Part shown: piece after piece, positions 8,488 to 20,929 of the stretch
Layout of the letters: each line of letters starts with the position of its first letter
How positions within the stretch are numbered: position 1 is the stretch's first letter
Source of the DNA: Nipponacmea schrenckii
Taxonomy: Eukaryota > Mollusca > Gastropoda > Lottiidae
Length of the DNA stretch: 64,000 bases
Assembly (NCBI GenBank): GCA_030562195.1
Contig: JAUJPP010000007.1
Coordinates: forward strand, 4,588,001 to 4,652,000
Direction of reading: 5' to 3'
Translations under genes and position numbers: made by a program
The notes under the pieces: generated by a model
Database searches by the model: none
Told to the model about the DNA's origin: nothing
Seen by the model: the letters and a program-made list of their open reading frames with translations, nothing else

Positions 8488-10725
8488 CTACTTGTATTTA
8501 TAATAGTCATCTGATGCTGATAAAATATCATTATATAAATCACATTTCATAATCTTCATAGACGTTCGCTTATAATTATTATTCTCTAACATTTTCATAA
8601 GATTAATAGAATCTAAGAGTAGTTTATCTTGATCACCTACAGCATCTACCAGACTGCAGTCTTTAGCTTCAGGTCCGGTAAACCTTTTCCCATATATTAT
8701 AGCTTGATTTTGAGCTTGTCCTGGTGGTATTTTTGCCCTGAAACGATAAATAAAGGATTATTTATTTCAAATAGAATAGTACAAAGTTTGCTCATATTGA
8801 GCTGTAATATATAAATACCAAATCAGAGTATTCAACAGGTTAATTAATGACTAAAATTTGTATCATTAGTTCATTACTTGGTTTTAAAATTTATACCATG
8901 ATGATAATCTATCATATTTTTTCTTTAATGGCTGATTAACATTTTCTGTGTTGCAGTTTTGATTCAAACTTAAAATTATAGATAGACTGATAGATGTACA
9001 ACACCATATGTACACTTTAAATTGAGGGTGTATAAATAGTTATACTTACCGTAAGATCATGAATAAGAACTGATGAAATCGAAGATGAATGAAGATTTCA
9101 TTTAATGAAATCCATCCTTTGTCTTTCCTCATGTATCTAAAATCATGCGAAAAAGCCAGAATAGCTCCAGCAGCAAAACTATGCCCTGAAAGTAATTCAT
9201 TGATTATTAGTTATTCAACAGGATAAAACACTAAAATATCGCAGTTTTATGAAAGTGTTCAAAAGAAATATTAGGCTACCATATTAAAGGGATAATAGGC
9301 GTTAGAATACACTCGTCCTACGGCTTATATTTTTGTTTCATACTGACTATTAGTTAGATAAGTATGCATCCCACACTTTACCAAATTATAAAAAGCCACA
9401 ATAAAAATATATTCGGAATTTTAAAAAAAAGTGAGCCAGCGACGATTCCATTAAAGTTTGAGAATAAAAGCGTCTGGTAAATCAACGCTAAAACATCATT
9501 GTGGAATTCAACAGTAGGGGTCAAGGACGCGTGAAAACCCACATATTAGAGTTACTTCCCTTTATATTTACACGATTTGAAAATCACTTGATGGATGGCT
9601 CAAGCGTTTTATGATTAACTACCTTATTTGGGGATTTATCGGATTTTAGAGGGATTTTGATGTATAGGTAAGTCCACTGATGGATATATATTGTTATTGT
9701 CCAAATTTGAGTTAACTTGAATTTTTATGTTCGTTTTAACGCTTATTATCCCTTTAAAGAGTGGTGCCACTGAAAGTATATTATTCAGAGAAAGCAAGGA
9801 TTCCTTATTTACTTAACTCACCCACCATTTAAGGCAGCAAGGGTTGGTACTGGAAAAGTTAAAATTCTTTCAAATAATTTTCTCACATCTTTAAAATATT
9901 TCCTCGTTCCATTTTCATCTTGTTTTATTACGTAATCTAAATCTAGACCGTTTGAGAAAAACTTTCCATCTGCTGTGGTGATAAGTGATTTACATTCTTT
10001 GTTGCTTGAAAAAAGAATAATAAATAATATAATTAATGTACATAACCTTGAATCCCACTGTTCAATTGATAATTGCATTTGATATTCTTTAAACTTGTTA
10101 AGACAGTAGAATAGAGAAAAGGATGTTTTCCTACGTCCTTGCCGCCTTGGTACTTGTCATCTTTTTAAAAATTGGCAATTTTGTGATATTTTGTAGCTTA
10201 GGTCAGAATTTAAGTCCAATGCCATCCCTTTATAGTTTTATTAGTATTAAGGGGTGAAAGCTGATTCTCAAATCACTGACACAAACATAACTTTTGATCA
10301 GTTAGAACCTAATCAACTTGCAGAAAACGATTCAACTATACCACAACTACCGTACCACATTATTTTGCCTGACAAGGAATGAAATAACTCAGTACCGCCT
10401 TTGTATTGATTTAATAAATTTGCCTTTTATTGTAATATTCCGAAGTACATAATGAAATAGTTTATTGGATGAACATATTTATTTGTCTCAATTCAATAGT
10501 AGGTTGAAATGGTTGTCCATAAATTTACCTTTCTACTTCATCCAACGCTATATGAAACTCTTTCATAAACTCATTACTAAACCTTTTCTCTCCTTCACCC
10601 AAATTTAGTACTCCAGTTTTGTCTTCAAACTTTACATTTATATTATGGTTTGGACTGACAGTAGATAATTTACGCACAAATAACAAAAGACGGGGATTAA
10701 ACCCTTGTCGTCGTATTAGATTCAT
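8488..10725 (-). CDS. Enoyl-CoA delta isomerase-like crotonase, four exons
   Basis: Coding join on the minus strand: 10725-10529, 10004-9826, 9185-9050, 8737-8488; 762 nt, 253 residues plus stop. Introns are GT-AG (GTAAAT; GTGGGT; GTAAGT) and every junction keeps frame. Residues 1-24 are Arg-rich, have no acidic residue and include FVRKLSTVS, suggesting a mitochondrial presequence. The crotonase oxyanion-hole motifs are present: TADGKFFSNGLDLD (76-89) and NGHSFAAGA (125-133). SHDFRYMRKDKGW (138-150) and NEI with Glu-155 follow, matching the MRKDRG..SELDIG pattern of enoyl-CoA delta3,delta2 isomerases, where this Glu is the expected catalytic base. The C-terminal half has AKIPPGQAQNQAIIYGKRFTG. 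The likely role is isomerisation of 3-enoyl-CoA in oxidation of unsaturated fatty acids. After Glu-155 the residues FIHLRFHQF depart from the usual D-I-x-L-P-F-P pattern. A peroxisomal location is not favoured: the C-terminus ends in YKYK rather than SKL. Confidence 0.88.
9288..9753. mobile_element. TTAA-flanked miniature inverted-repeat element (copy 1)
   Basis: The left end AGGGATAATAGGCGTTAGAA and the right end ...TTTTAACGCTTATTATCCCT are inverted copies, and both sides are flanked by TTAA (9284-9287 and 9754-9757). TTAA target duplication is the hallmark of piggyBac-type transposition. No transposase ORF is present, so it is non-autonomous. It sits in intron 2 of the crotonase gene. Confidence 0.75.
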
Positions 10726-10799
10726 TTTTAATCACGAGAGGGGGTTGTAAGACTTTCAATACAAATAATCCGAAAACAGCGACCAAAATTTTTTTCTTA

Positions 10800-11099
10800 T
10801 CATTGACAAGTAGGTTTGTAAATCTGCATTACATCACTATCCTCTAGTGGAACAGAGGAAAAAAAACTACTAATATTCCCAAATAAATTGCCTTTTTTGC
10901 GTGACAATCGATTTATCGATTTCAATGCATTGTTTTCGTATTGATTTTTTTTTTCGGGAAGCTCGCTAGCTGAAACTGAAAATGATGAAACATATTTATC
11001 TGTTTTGACCATAGATGTTGAAATGGGCTGGATGTCTAGCATGACATTTTTGATTACCAGTAAGTGAGCTGTTTCATGATGTGCAAAATTTTGCATCAT
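10800..11099 (-). CDS. Small ORF upstream of crotonase gene, unrecognised
   Basis: A 99-codon frame runs from ATG 11099 (two tandem ATGs) to a stop at 10800, on the same strand as the crotonase gene and ending 74 bp before its ATG. The composition is fairly protein-like (mixed charged residues, KTDKYVSSFSVSASELPEKK near 33-52), but I recognise no domain. It could be a small gene, a decayed transposon ORF or chance. It overlaps the edge of the degenerate repeat at 11085-11540, which slightly favours a transposon origin. Confidence 0.25.
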   Translation of the reverse strand: MMQNFAHHETAHLLVIKNVMLDIQPISTSMVKTDKYVSSFSVSASELPEKKNQYENNALKSINRLSRKKGNLFGNISSFFSSVPLEDSDVMQIYKPTCQ

Positions 11100-11540
11100 A
11101 TCAAGCCTCTAGAGCTTATTTATGGGCCGATTTAGTTCAAATTTTCTTTATTTTGTTAATTGTAATACGATTTATCTCACGAAGTTGATGAATTAAAAGT
11201 TATGAAATGTTTTGGATAAAATATTTGTTATCAAACATTTCGGGTAAAATACTTGAAATTTGCATCTTTTTTGCTAATTATCGGATAGATCTGAAATTCA
11301 TAAAATATTCATATAGTATTTCTAGTTTTACTTAACAATTTGAGAAGTAATTCACCAAGTGAATATCCAAAACCAAATATTTGCTAAACCGGAAATGAGA
11401 TATTGCATAGTAAGCAAGAATTTTGCATCTAGTCTGGATGGCTTATTTCTGGACCGATTTACCTCAAAATTTCTTGAACATGTTAATTGTAAAAAGATGT
11501 ATTTGGTGCATTTAAAAAAAAAATATTTGAACAAAACTTT
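11085..11540 (+). repeat. Degenerate direct repeat, two units ~330 bp apart
   Basis: Blocks 11085-11230 and 11412-11535 share, in order, TTTTGCATC, a GGCTTATTT-like word, ACCGATTTAC/GCCGATTTAG, TCAAATTT, TGTTAATTGTAA and AAATATTTG. They look like two old copies of one repeat in direct order. Confidence 0.5.
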
Positions 11541-14500
11541 CTCCAAAACTTCAAAATTTACTTACTTTGTTGCGACTGCTCTGTTACGTCAAATTCAAAC
11601 TTAGCAGAACTAATTTTTCCACTCCTTAAGATTTCAGAGTTGATTACGAGAGAGCGATTTCGAACTTCCTTCTTTTAGAGTACTCCTCGTAGTATGTCTC
11701 TTGTCTGACGAACGTTCTATATAATTCTATGATCTCTTGCGAGTTGATGAATTAAAGGCACGAGTTTCGACCCTTAGGCCCTACTTCATGATCCCCCCCC
11801 CCCCATAAAAAACGGCGAATAAGTTCTTGTTGGTATTAGAAAAACACCTTCCCTCGGTTTTATAGACGATATACGATAAGTATAAACCCTTGGAATGCGA
11901 AATGCGGAATATGACGCTCTTTCGTGTCTTATCCAATGCATGTCTTTATGATAAATCAGAGTGGACTTAACTCTAACAAATATAAAACTTAATTATCTCC
12001 CTTCAAATAATGGTTGTGTTAACACTATGAATTAATGAGGCTGTCAAATACAGTGTAAACAATTACAAAATGTAACGATTTTACCTTAGCACTGTCATTA
12101 CCAGAATTAGTCCTATTTAAGAGCATAATTGAAATTCTGAACATATGCGTTTTATTCAAATCTGTGTTTGATATGCATTGTAGTCTATTTCAGTCGCTAA
12201 ATTCTGTTAGTCTTTCATGCTCTCGTTGGAAACTCTGTGAACGTACTGCTGCAAATTTTTTGAACGTACTGCTGCAAATTTATGCACGGTTTTGGTTCTA
12301 TAATGCTAAGTTTATGATATTTTTCTTTAAATATTATCTTCAAATCAAACTCAGCTTCCAATCGAACTCAAAGTATCATTAGAGCTGAGTTATACAGCAC
12401 TATGCTTGTTATTCGACAAATTGCCCCATAGCTTTAAGGCCCTTTGTTACTTTAATATCTTTCGCCCGGTGTTCTCACTCCAGCCTTTAGTAAAAAAAAG
12501 CAAACTGTGAAAGTTTAAAGTTTCTAACTATGCCTCTATTTATGTTGAAATTCGAGCCAGAGAAAGTCACGAAAAAAAGAAATTAAATAAAAAATAATCA
12601 ATTACATATATATTCTTGATATCTGTACGATGATTCAGCAAAACAAAGCATAAAACCATGGAAATTATGCTAAGAAGGGATTCACCCATTTTTTCAAATG
12701 AAAGCTGTAACCGGAGCCAACCGTTGCTCTTACGGACATCTCGAGAGTTAGTTGAGGTCACTTTTAAGCAGAAAATTGGATTTGAGTAGGATTTGCTCTT
12801 GTTTGATTTTTCTTTTTTCCTTTTTGAGATGGGGACTGAGTGATTGAAATTCTTGGAAAAAAAACTTGACGCAACCATAGGCGTGACTTGAATGGTGTAA
12901 GGAAATAATGATGCGGTATAACTGAACTACAAAACATCCATCTATATCGAAGTTTAGTGGATTCGAGGCATGTAAATACGTTTAAAAAACCAAAGCCCGC
13001 GGAGGTGCGGAAAATCCCAAGTTTTGGGTGCCTAGTTTTTCTGACTCTCCCCCAGCCATATCTGTCCAAACTGTCTGTTCGGACTATATCGGGACTAAAT
13101 ATACAATTACCAATTAACACTCTAAAATAATATGAAAGACAAAACATATATTACATGTATTTATACCGCTTTTCTATCGTTATTTATTTCCTTACTATTT
13201 TTCAGACATGTGAGAGTATGAACCCGCTGTCATGCGCGAAATGGAGGGGAAATAAAATACATTATAAAGGTAATAATTCTCTTGCATTCAATTAACTCTA
13301 AGGCTAATTTTGGCCATAAATCTTACTTCTTGAAGACACGAATTCAACAAACTGGAAAAATCATATCAAAGGTTTTATACTTCATCAAGAGTTATGAAAG
13401 ATTTGTGATTGTCAAGGACGCCCTATGTCACCTCCGAGGTAAATAATTTTGATTATTGTGGATATTTTCAGTAGGTCTAATAGAACCGATGTTTAATAAC
13501 GAGTCAAGTAGAATAGTATAATTCAAAATAACTGACTTCTTTCGTTGATTATGTTACTTAATTATTCTCTTTTTAATTTTAGATTTTGGAATATTCAAAA
13601 TGCATTTATACGATGGTCCCGAATAAAATATCTTTTGCACCCAAGTCTTTCGATAGAGAAACACATTTTAACATATAGGTGTAAACGGCGGAGCGAACTA
13701 CGTCAATTGCATTTCAATTACATTCTTATTCAGTGCGAGTTATAATTCTCTTTACTGCTGACTGTAGATGATACCACACCTCAATAATCAATGTCAATTA
13801 ATTGAAATCGATGGATTTTTCTTATTAAACATGGAATTATTCTGTAAGCCGCAATTGAATTTATTCATTATACAATTTTCAAAAGACAAATAATTTTTTT
13901 TTTTTATAAAGAAAACAATACATAAACAAATAATTTCCGTCTCGAAATTAGTCTTTTCTGTTTAAAATTTGTTGTTGTTGCTCTATCGTGTAAGTTAATC
14001 GTCTTAATAATATTCCGGAGATTGTTTCTTCAATTCTTTATAATGCGGCTTACCTGTAATAACTTTAGTCACGCAGTCCTGAACGGCTAAAAGGTTTCAA
14101 TATTGAATATTTATGAAAGAAAGAACATCGTAAATTTACCAGTGTTATCATCTGGAAATCTATGTAGAATCGACCAGCATGAACTAGAATTGTCAGATTT
14201 ACTTTCCGTAAGACTTCAGCTGATATTGTATAATCATGGCACTACTAGACAAATTTCTTTTATATTTGGATTTAACATCATTAAATAACCATGACAAGAC
14301 CCTCCCTTGAGATCGCTTTGATTTGCTAGTTTGAGATTTTTGAGACAGTATAGAATAATATTTTAATTTCACGAGATAATAGATACATGTATATTTTGTA
14401 TCAGAACATACCTTAGAGAACTGTTCTAATGATCTATAGTCTAGGAAATTTCGATTCTGTCATTTGACATTTGTTTCCCTAGTTTGTTACATCACGCAAT

Positions 14501-15150
14501 GAAGGCTTTATCACGCTTAAGTTTTTCCTTTTTACATCGGGGTCCGTCTGATACTTCTCTGATATATTAAACACGTAAGTTGTATCCGTTATAGACAGGG
14601 AGCCCAGAGAGATTTGCCTATTTGAGAAGGATAGCCCCTAATATATAGACACAAAAATACCCCCTTAGAATTGACCTTATTGGTCAAGTTGACCTTATTG
14701 GTCAAACATTCTAAGTACCAAATACAACAAAATTTATTTTGTAGAACTAATATTCGTGGCTTTAAGCTGCTTATGCCATACGACCCCGCATTGCCCCACC
14801 CAGAAGCTCCCAAATTAGACCGGGACAAACATCCTATTATATAGGTTCCAAAATGATACAAACTTTAATGGACAGAAATGGTTGCAGACTCTTTCGAGAA
14901 TTCCAGGAACCACGGGTAAATTAGAATGTTTCAAATAGATAAAAGTTTCCTCGATACACATTACAAGTAAAGCCCTTTAATGTTGTCTACTGTGTTTAAT
15001 GAAACGAATCGAGCATATTCGATACATCCTATAAATTTATTTCAAACCGGATCATCAATCATATTATTTGGCAAGCGATTAATATTATTGGGAATGGTAA
15101 ACCATAAATTGTTCCTGGATTAATTAGACATTAGAATGGTGATTAAAGAC
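11541..15150. other. Gene-poor region, minor repeats only
   Basis: No supported gene is seen. Minor items are a C-run at 11792-11803; an exact 21-bp tandem duplication (TGAACGTACTGCTGCAAATTT) near 12238-12281; a 127-codon minus-strand frame at 12764-13147 in a GC-richer patch, with no recognisable motif; and a 17-bp tandem duplication containing TTGACCTTATTGGTCAA near 14672-14705. Confidence 0.4.
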
Positions 15151-15153
15151 ATG

Positions 15154-15199
15154 TCTTATCACAAATAACACTAGTCATTATGGTTATATTGTGATAAGA
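15154..15199. repeat. Short hairpin
   Basis: TCTTATCACAAATAAC pairs with GTTATATTGTGATAAGA across a 13-nt loop, a 16-bp stem with one bulge. It could be a structured RNA or chance in AT-rich sequence. Confidence 0.4.
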
Positions 15200-16461
15200 A
15201 ATATCACTATTCCTGTCTCAGTAGCACTTTTATTCCAATAGCTTTTTCTATTAACCAGCTTAACTCTGTAGTCTGCTAAATGAAGATAACCTTATCCGGA
15301 TTCTTCTTTTTAAACATTATTTTAATAAAGTTAAAGTAGTCAATAGATTTATCCTGTTTTATTACAGAATTTATTTCCGTAAAATTAATATCAACTTTAA
15401 TAATTAATATTAAGTAAAGTATTGTTGTTATAGGAGTAGGCCTATCTTATTTTAACAGATATTTGATGTAAGCATTTGAATTGTCAGATCGTCAGTTCTT
15501 AATTGCATTTACTCTTTGACTATATACATTTTTATTTCTATATGTTCATGTAAATTACGACATTCTTATATTGAAAGTTTTGGAATAATGAAATCAAATC
15601 TATCTCAAATGGAAATAGGCTACATTCAAATGAAATAGACACTTAAGAGACAACTTAAAGAGGGCCTTGGTCTATCATGTAACTTGCAGAATCTGAAAGC
15701 AACTAGATTTTCAGAGATTTCTAGCATCTGATTGTATAGAAACCGACAAATTACTTAATTCAACAAACCTGGTTAAAATGAAAGCTCACAAATCACAAAT
15801 GTCAGTTCCATATAGTTTGTCATATAGCAAAAATTTAATCTCGTCACCTACATAAAAGGTCTAGATTTGGGTTCAAAATACCTTGTCCTATTAAGGTTGG
15901 GATTTGATAAACACCGTGGTGGGAAAACTGATTTAAAGCTGAACCGAGTTCTAATTAATATGATAGACTTAAATATCTCATTCTCATAGAATACCATTAC
16001 CAACTGCCAGATTGAATTTACGCTAAAGCTATTATGATGTCCAGATACTGCTGTTTTACCTAATACTATTACCCTACATACAGTTAAACCTTGGTTGGTC
16101 GCAAATCTATCTTACAAACATGTACAATAACATTATTATTTAAAACTGAAAATGACATTTATGAGGTATATAAGACATGTTTAAGGATGTATCTGATCCT
16201 TGTTTTTCAGTTCTTCTACCAAATAATGGAAGGATGTTTATTCCTTGAATAAATCACAACTACGCGTTTCACATAATTCCCATAATACCCATTATTTTCA
16301 AAGTATAGTTTGAATTTCTTGAATAATGTTTGGTTATTCTCATAACTATTATACAGAAATATTGTTGCAACTGAACGTCTAAAATGGCATCTAACATATC
16401 TTGTCTCGGTCAGGTACTTTTACACTCATTTCAAGCAAAGTCCATGTAAGCTATCGTATTT
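15200..16461. other. Non-coding sequence, nothing recognised
   Basis: AT-rich, with dense stops on both strands and no repeat noticed. Confidence 0.4.
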
Positions 16462-16522
16462 GCATGTCCTAAAGCAACGTTTGGATATATACATGGTTCC
16501 AAACGTTGCTTCAGGAACATGC
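16462..16522. ncRNA. Candidate microRNA-like hairpin
   Basis: A 61-nt sequence folds with arms GCATGT-CCTAAAGCAACGTTTGGA and its inverse, differing by one bulged T and one A/G pair, around a 12-nt loop (TATATACATGGT). Stem length (about 24 bp) and loop size fit a metazoan pre-miRNA, but pairing does not clearly continue into a lower stem, so a short inverted-repeat transposon stub is an equally good explanation. I recognise no known miRNA seed. Confidence 0.3.
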
Positions 16523-18780
16523 TGTATTTGTCGACTTTAAAGCATTTATCACGAGTAGTTTTATTTATTTAATTGTTATATTATGGAATATTGATATGGA
16601 TTTGAAAATATGGTTCCAGTATCCACAATGCATGTCTTTAAAAAAGACGTTAAAGACAAATAGACAACAATGCAGACTGCAATGATTACACGCTTTGGAC
16701 TGATATCAAGATACCTATCAAATGTATACAATAACGATGATGACAATTACGATTGGAGAGCGATGGTGTTCGTACACTTTTAAAGTATTACTTAATTCTT
16801 TGAATGAAAGCGGTAGGCCACCATACTTGAGACTTGTTTGTGCCCTTTCACAGTCTGGGTGTTAAACGGTTCTATGCTGAATTGACGTTTGACTAATAGC
16901 AGATTATTAAAGTGCAAGACATTCATTCGTCCATTCGTTCATTGGTTCGTTTATTTTTCCATTGTCTTAGAACATATGTGCTGATAATCTGAAGTAGCCC
17001 GTAGATAAGATGAAGTACTTCAAATATACTTTTTATGATCTACCACTATCTTGTTAATTATAAAATGTCATACATAATATAAAGAAATAATGAAGTATAT
17101 ATTTTATATATTTTATATCGATTAAACAATACCATAAATGACGATTATTTCGAGTACATTCATATTGATTGCTATAGAAATAATAATTTTTATCTTTTAA
17201 ACTAGTTGATCAATAAAGATAAAAGATATTACAAGTTGAAAAGAGCAACGCTTTTAGTGTACAAATATCTTTATCTAAATTAATCTTTATATAGCCTGTA
17301 TCACTCACTTATATTTCCGTAGCTTTTAACCAACAAACGACAGAGACGCTGGACGCTTGGTTGATGAAAAGAAATCGTAAAAAAAAAGTAATTAATATTT
17401 CCATACCATTCTGGTATGATTTAAAAGGTATCGGCTGTTTAAACTTGAAAAAGCCTTTTAATTACGTCTTGATTATTCCTCTGAAAAACACAAAAGCCCT
17501 AGCGATTGGTTAATAAGCGTGAATCACAAACAGGAAATAGTGTGTGCATGTTCGCACTAAATCACATCCGATAAAATCAACTTCAAGAGCTATGATAGGA
17601 TTGGAAAAATCGAGAAAATAAGTTTTATTCATCAAACGAATTTGATTTTCGCTGTAAATTCTCAAGAATACTCTAGTTGCCTCATCAAGTGGAATTATTA
17701 AAATGTTGTATAGCCATGGAACATTGTGTTAAAACAAGTGAATTTCTAGTGGAGCGAATCTAACTCGTTTAAATCAATAGTTATTCATTCTTCTCCGCGA
17801 TATTTGGTAGACCTGTCTAACACACAGATCTTCAACTAAACCTCAGTCCCACTTGAAAAAATCTCATAGTATTGGATGGTATCGATCACTCATCGTAACA
17901 CTACTACACTTTAACTTTGTTCCTTTGAGATGAAATAAAATCTGTGTGACGAGGAGTGCTTTCTTCAAGTTATATTAGCTCCCAATTTCAATACAAGCGT
18001 TCTCCTCTTACCACGTCCTTCTAATTTGTAAGGAAAGGAAATTGAAAACTAATGCCATTGCCAATCGCATCTATCTCACGGCTAATTACTATATAAGAGG
18101 ATCAATGATAGATTCGTCAGTTATATCAAAATAACCCTGTAATAGAATGTTAGATGTTTGTGCTATGGCATTACTTTCTTACAGGTCGGCAAGGGGAATT
18201 TCAAAATTAAGAATGTCTCCTGAATAGTGTCAGTTGTTTCTGCTGAAAAAACAAATTATTTCACCCCAAGAATAATGTGATTTTCTTTTTTCCATTTTCA
18301 TTCTCGGAATGAAATCAGAAATTTTCATTCAGTGAGCAAGATGTAAATACCATTTTTAAAAAATATGTTCCATGCATTTTCAGATGCATTTCACTATTCT
18401 AATAAAACGTATCTGAATGGCAATAACTTCGCAATAGTCTTATTATGTAACAAAACGTAACGGTCTCTTTTTGTTTTGTATTTTAACATGGAACTTTGCT
18501 TTAAAACAAAACCCAGCTTTTTGGAAAGAGGTTCTTTATATGAGTAATGTTCCAACAAAGAAATTGCATTACCGTAAACGTTTGGACATGACTTGAACGT
18601 ATAAAATCGATAAAACTTGAGTGAAAGACTAACCATCGTGTTAAACAGCTAACACTGAAGGGAAAAAAACTTTTCTTAATTTGATATAAACAGAAAGTGA
18701 CTGGCGAGCAAGATAAAGTGGCTACCCAGAATGAATTTGGAATAATGAAGTGGTGGTATTTGTAAACCACGCGCCAGGTA
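16523..18780. other. Non-coding sequence, nothing recognised
   Basis: AT-rich sequence with short chance frames only. The minus-strand frames at 18394-18770 overlap one another and show no domain. Confidence 0.4.
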
Positions 18781-18791
18781 TCTTAGTGTTT

Positions 18792-18830
18792 GAGAAGACG
18801 TCGTGTTCTACTTCCGGTTACAAGGTAAGT
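18792..18830 (+). promoter_or_regulatory. Candidate promoter and first-exon donor
   Basis: Within 40 bp there is a CRE core (GACGTC), an ETS word (ACTTCCGGT) and then an excellent splice donor (ACAAG|GTAAGTGATG, GT at 18825). The cluster could mark the start of a plus-strand transcript with a short non-coding first exon whose later exons I cannot see. The individual motifs are not rare enough to prove it. Confidence 0.25.
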
Positions 18831-20160
18831 GATGAAGATTAATTGGAATACCACTTGGAAGTTATCATTCATTTCTATTTTACCTTAAGGTGTCCTAATA
18901 TGCTCTACCTGCTATATGAATAAGAGGGTATAGCTCAAGTGCCTGTCTCGTATTTTAGAAATATCAATATATATATACTAACAAACATTTTAAATAAATC
19001 TGATCACAAGAGTAGATGTTAAAATTTGAATATATTCTCGCATGCTCTTATATAGATTCGTTGCGTGATTACTGATTATGGTTAGTGGTGTCATTATAAT
19101 TCTAATGTTATCACGCTATGGTTACTATTTATGATAACTGATCGTGGTAAATATGTTCCATATTATGACATAATTACTAAAATTGTTTATTAGAAAAAAG
19201 ACTAAAAATCTATTAGACGTCCTAATAAGTTTCTAATCCGGGATAATTGGCGTTTATCTGCTGCAATTAGTTGCAGGTTTCCTTTTAGTTGTCAATCTCA
19301 GTTTACCAGTCTTCTTTAACTCAATATGTAAATGATGCCGTCATTCAAAGTAGTCTGGTAGCTTAACCAATTGACATTCTATCGACTTGCTTTATTATGT
19401 AAGTTGTACGTCTGCGTTTTCTTTCCAATTCTGATCAATCTTGCACAAGGAAACTAACAAAATGAATGTGTTTTGAGAGAAATTTAAATACTCGAAATCA
19501 GTCTTTAATTATAAGACCGCAAACAATGGCATACATCTTGTACAGACCGTTAGAAAGTATAAATAAAAGGAATTTACAACCATTTTGAGTGCAAATCAGA
19601 AGTGGCTTCATTAAAACCGGAAATTTCGACATTGCGTAGTTATACATGCTGCGATGATATCTCACGAGGAATCAATAGGTTGTAGACTACTCTTACGACT
19701 AAACCGGAAGTACGAATTGATTTTTTAAAGGGTAAACGGCATATTAGATCTTACATGTGTTGTTAGAATATCAATCAACATACGCATTATCAATAGAGAA
19801 TGAAATTCGGGTTCCTATACTACCCTTCAATATTTTCCTGCCATTTGTGGATTAAGTCCATTTGCTTCTGCTTCTGGTTGCAGGGATTAGCTACTAGTAG
19901 GGCATTATAGTAGATTGTATGGTTGATTGAAGGCAGTATTTGGGGTAAGAGTCAGCAACTGATTGGATATGTGAAGGTAATTGGGCCGAATTTATAAAAT
20001 TTAGTAATTGCTATTTCTTGGCTTTTCTTTAAATTTTAAACCCTATCATAAAGTGAATCATTTGCTATTTGTCAAGCAAAAGCTGAAGTTTAAAGGGTTT
20101 GCTATAGAAATCAAGCAATTTATAGAACGCCTTATATATAACGCTTGCCAATCCTTTTGG
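18831..20160. other. Non-coding sequence, nothing recognised
   Basis: No ORF, repeat or RNA gene recognised. Confidence 0.4.
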
Positions 20161-20169
20161 ACAGAGGCA

Positions 20170-20878
20170 ATGGCTACTAGAAACACCAGGTCCTTAGCTT
20201 GTTCTATCTTCTATCTACTGGTCATCATGAATGTCATCATGTTTATGCGACTTCGGGACCGTCCATATATGTACAAGGAACAAATAAATGATGAGCGGTA
20301 TTAGATGGCACTTATAGCGTTTTCTATTTCGATTTAGCAAAAGCCGGTATAGAATGGCCGGCAGAGTCATTCCTGCAAGAAAACAATGAAAGGCGTGGTG
20401 GATGTCTAACTCCCATACAATATTTGGCCAATAAAGATTGTCTTCAGTTGCTATGTTTATGGGTATAACATGTTGAGCACGCAAATTGGATCAAATTTCC
20501 TATCTCGGCAAACTGGACCAAAGCAAGAATGGACCGATAAGCTGGGCTTCCCATAATACCTTTGGAGCAATTGATTGCACCCACATCGGAATAAAAAAAA
20601 CCTGGAGGACTTTAGAAGATTGACTTCACCAATCTCAAGAATGTTGGGTCATTTATTGTACAGGCAACATGTGTTGACAATTTCCTCTTCACTAGTATTG
20701 GCGTTGGTTGGTCAGGCTCATTTCACGATTTGGGAATATTTCAAACTTCAGAACTGTGTGAGAGAAGTTTCCAGAAATATTCCTGTTCATCAGTATCATG
20801 CTTATCTGCTGTTCTGTAGCCCCTACTATATACAGTTGTATACAAATATGTTATGTGGTGACCAAGCAATAATTTGAT
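20170..20878 (+). pseudogene. HARBI1/PIF-Harbinger transposase pseudogene
   Basis: In shifting frames the sequence gives an ordered match to the Harbinger DDE nuclease: an RDRPYMYKEQINDERYRF-like N-terminus (~20250-20300), DLAKAGIEW (~20333), RGGCLTPIQYLA (~20397), KFPISANWTKARMDR (~20494), AIDCTHIGIKK containing the first catalytic Asp (~20568-20600), and VGWSGSFHDLGIFQTSELCER containing the second catalytic Asp (~20707-20765). Several frameshifts and stops separate these blocks, and the part that should hold the last catalytic Glu is missing. It is a dead transposon fragment. A TTAA-type miniature element starts 50 bp downstream. Confidence 0.75.
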
Positions 20879-20929
20879 ATACTAGGTCAGGGATGAACTA
20901 AGATTTCATAAGACTTTGAAAAACTTTAA

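Noticed and set aside
11359..11604. Overlapping frames on both strands
   Set aside because: They coincide with the second unit of a degenerate repeat, and neither shows a domain.
12764..13147. 127-codon minus-strand frame in a GC-richer patch
   Set aside because: No recognised domain, no splice context, and an overlapping frame (12567-12878) is also open. Possibly an old repeat; not supported as a gene.
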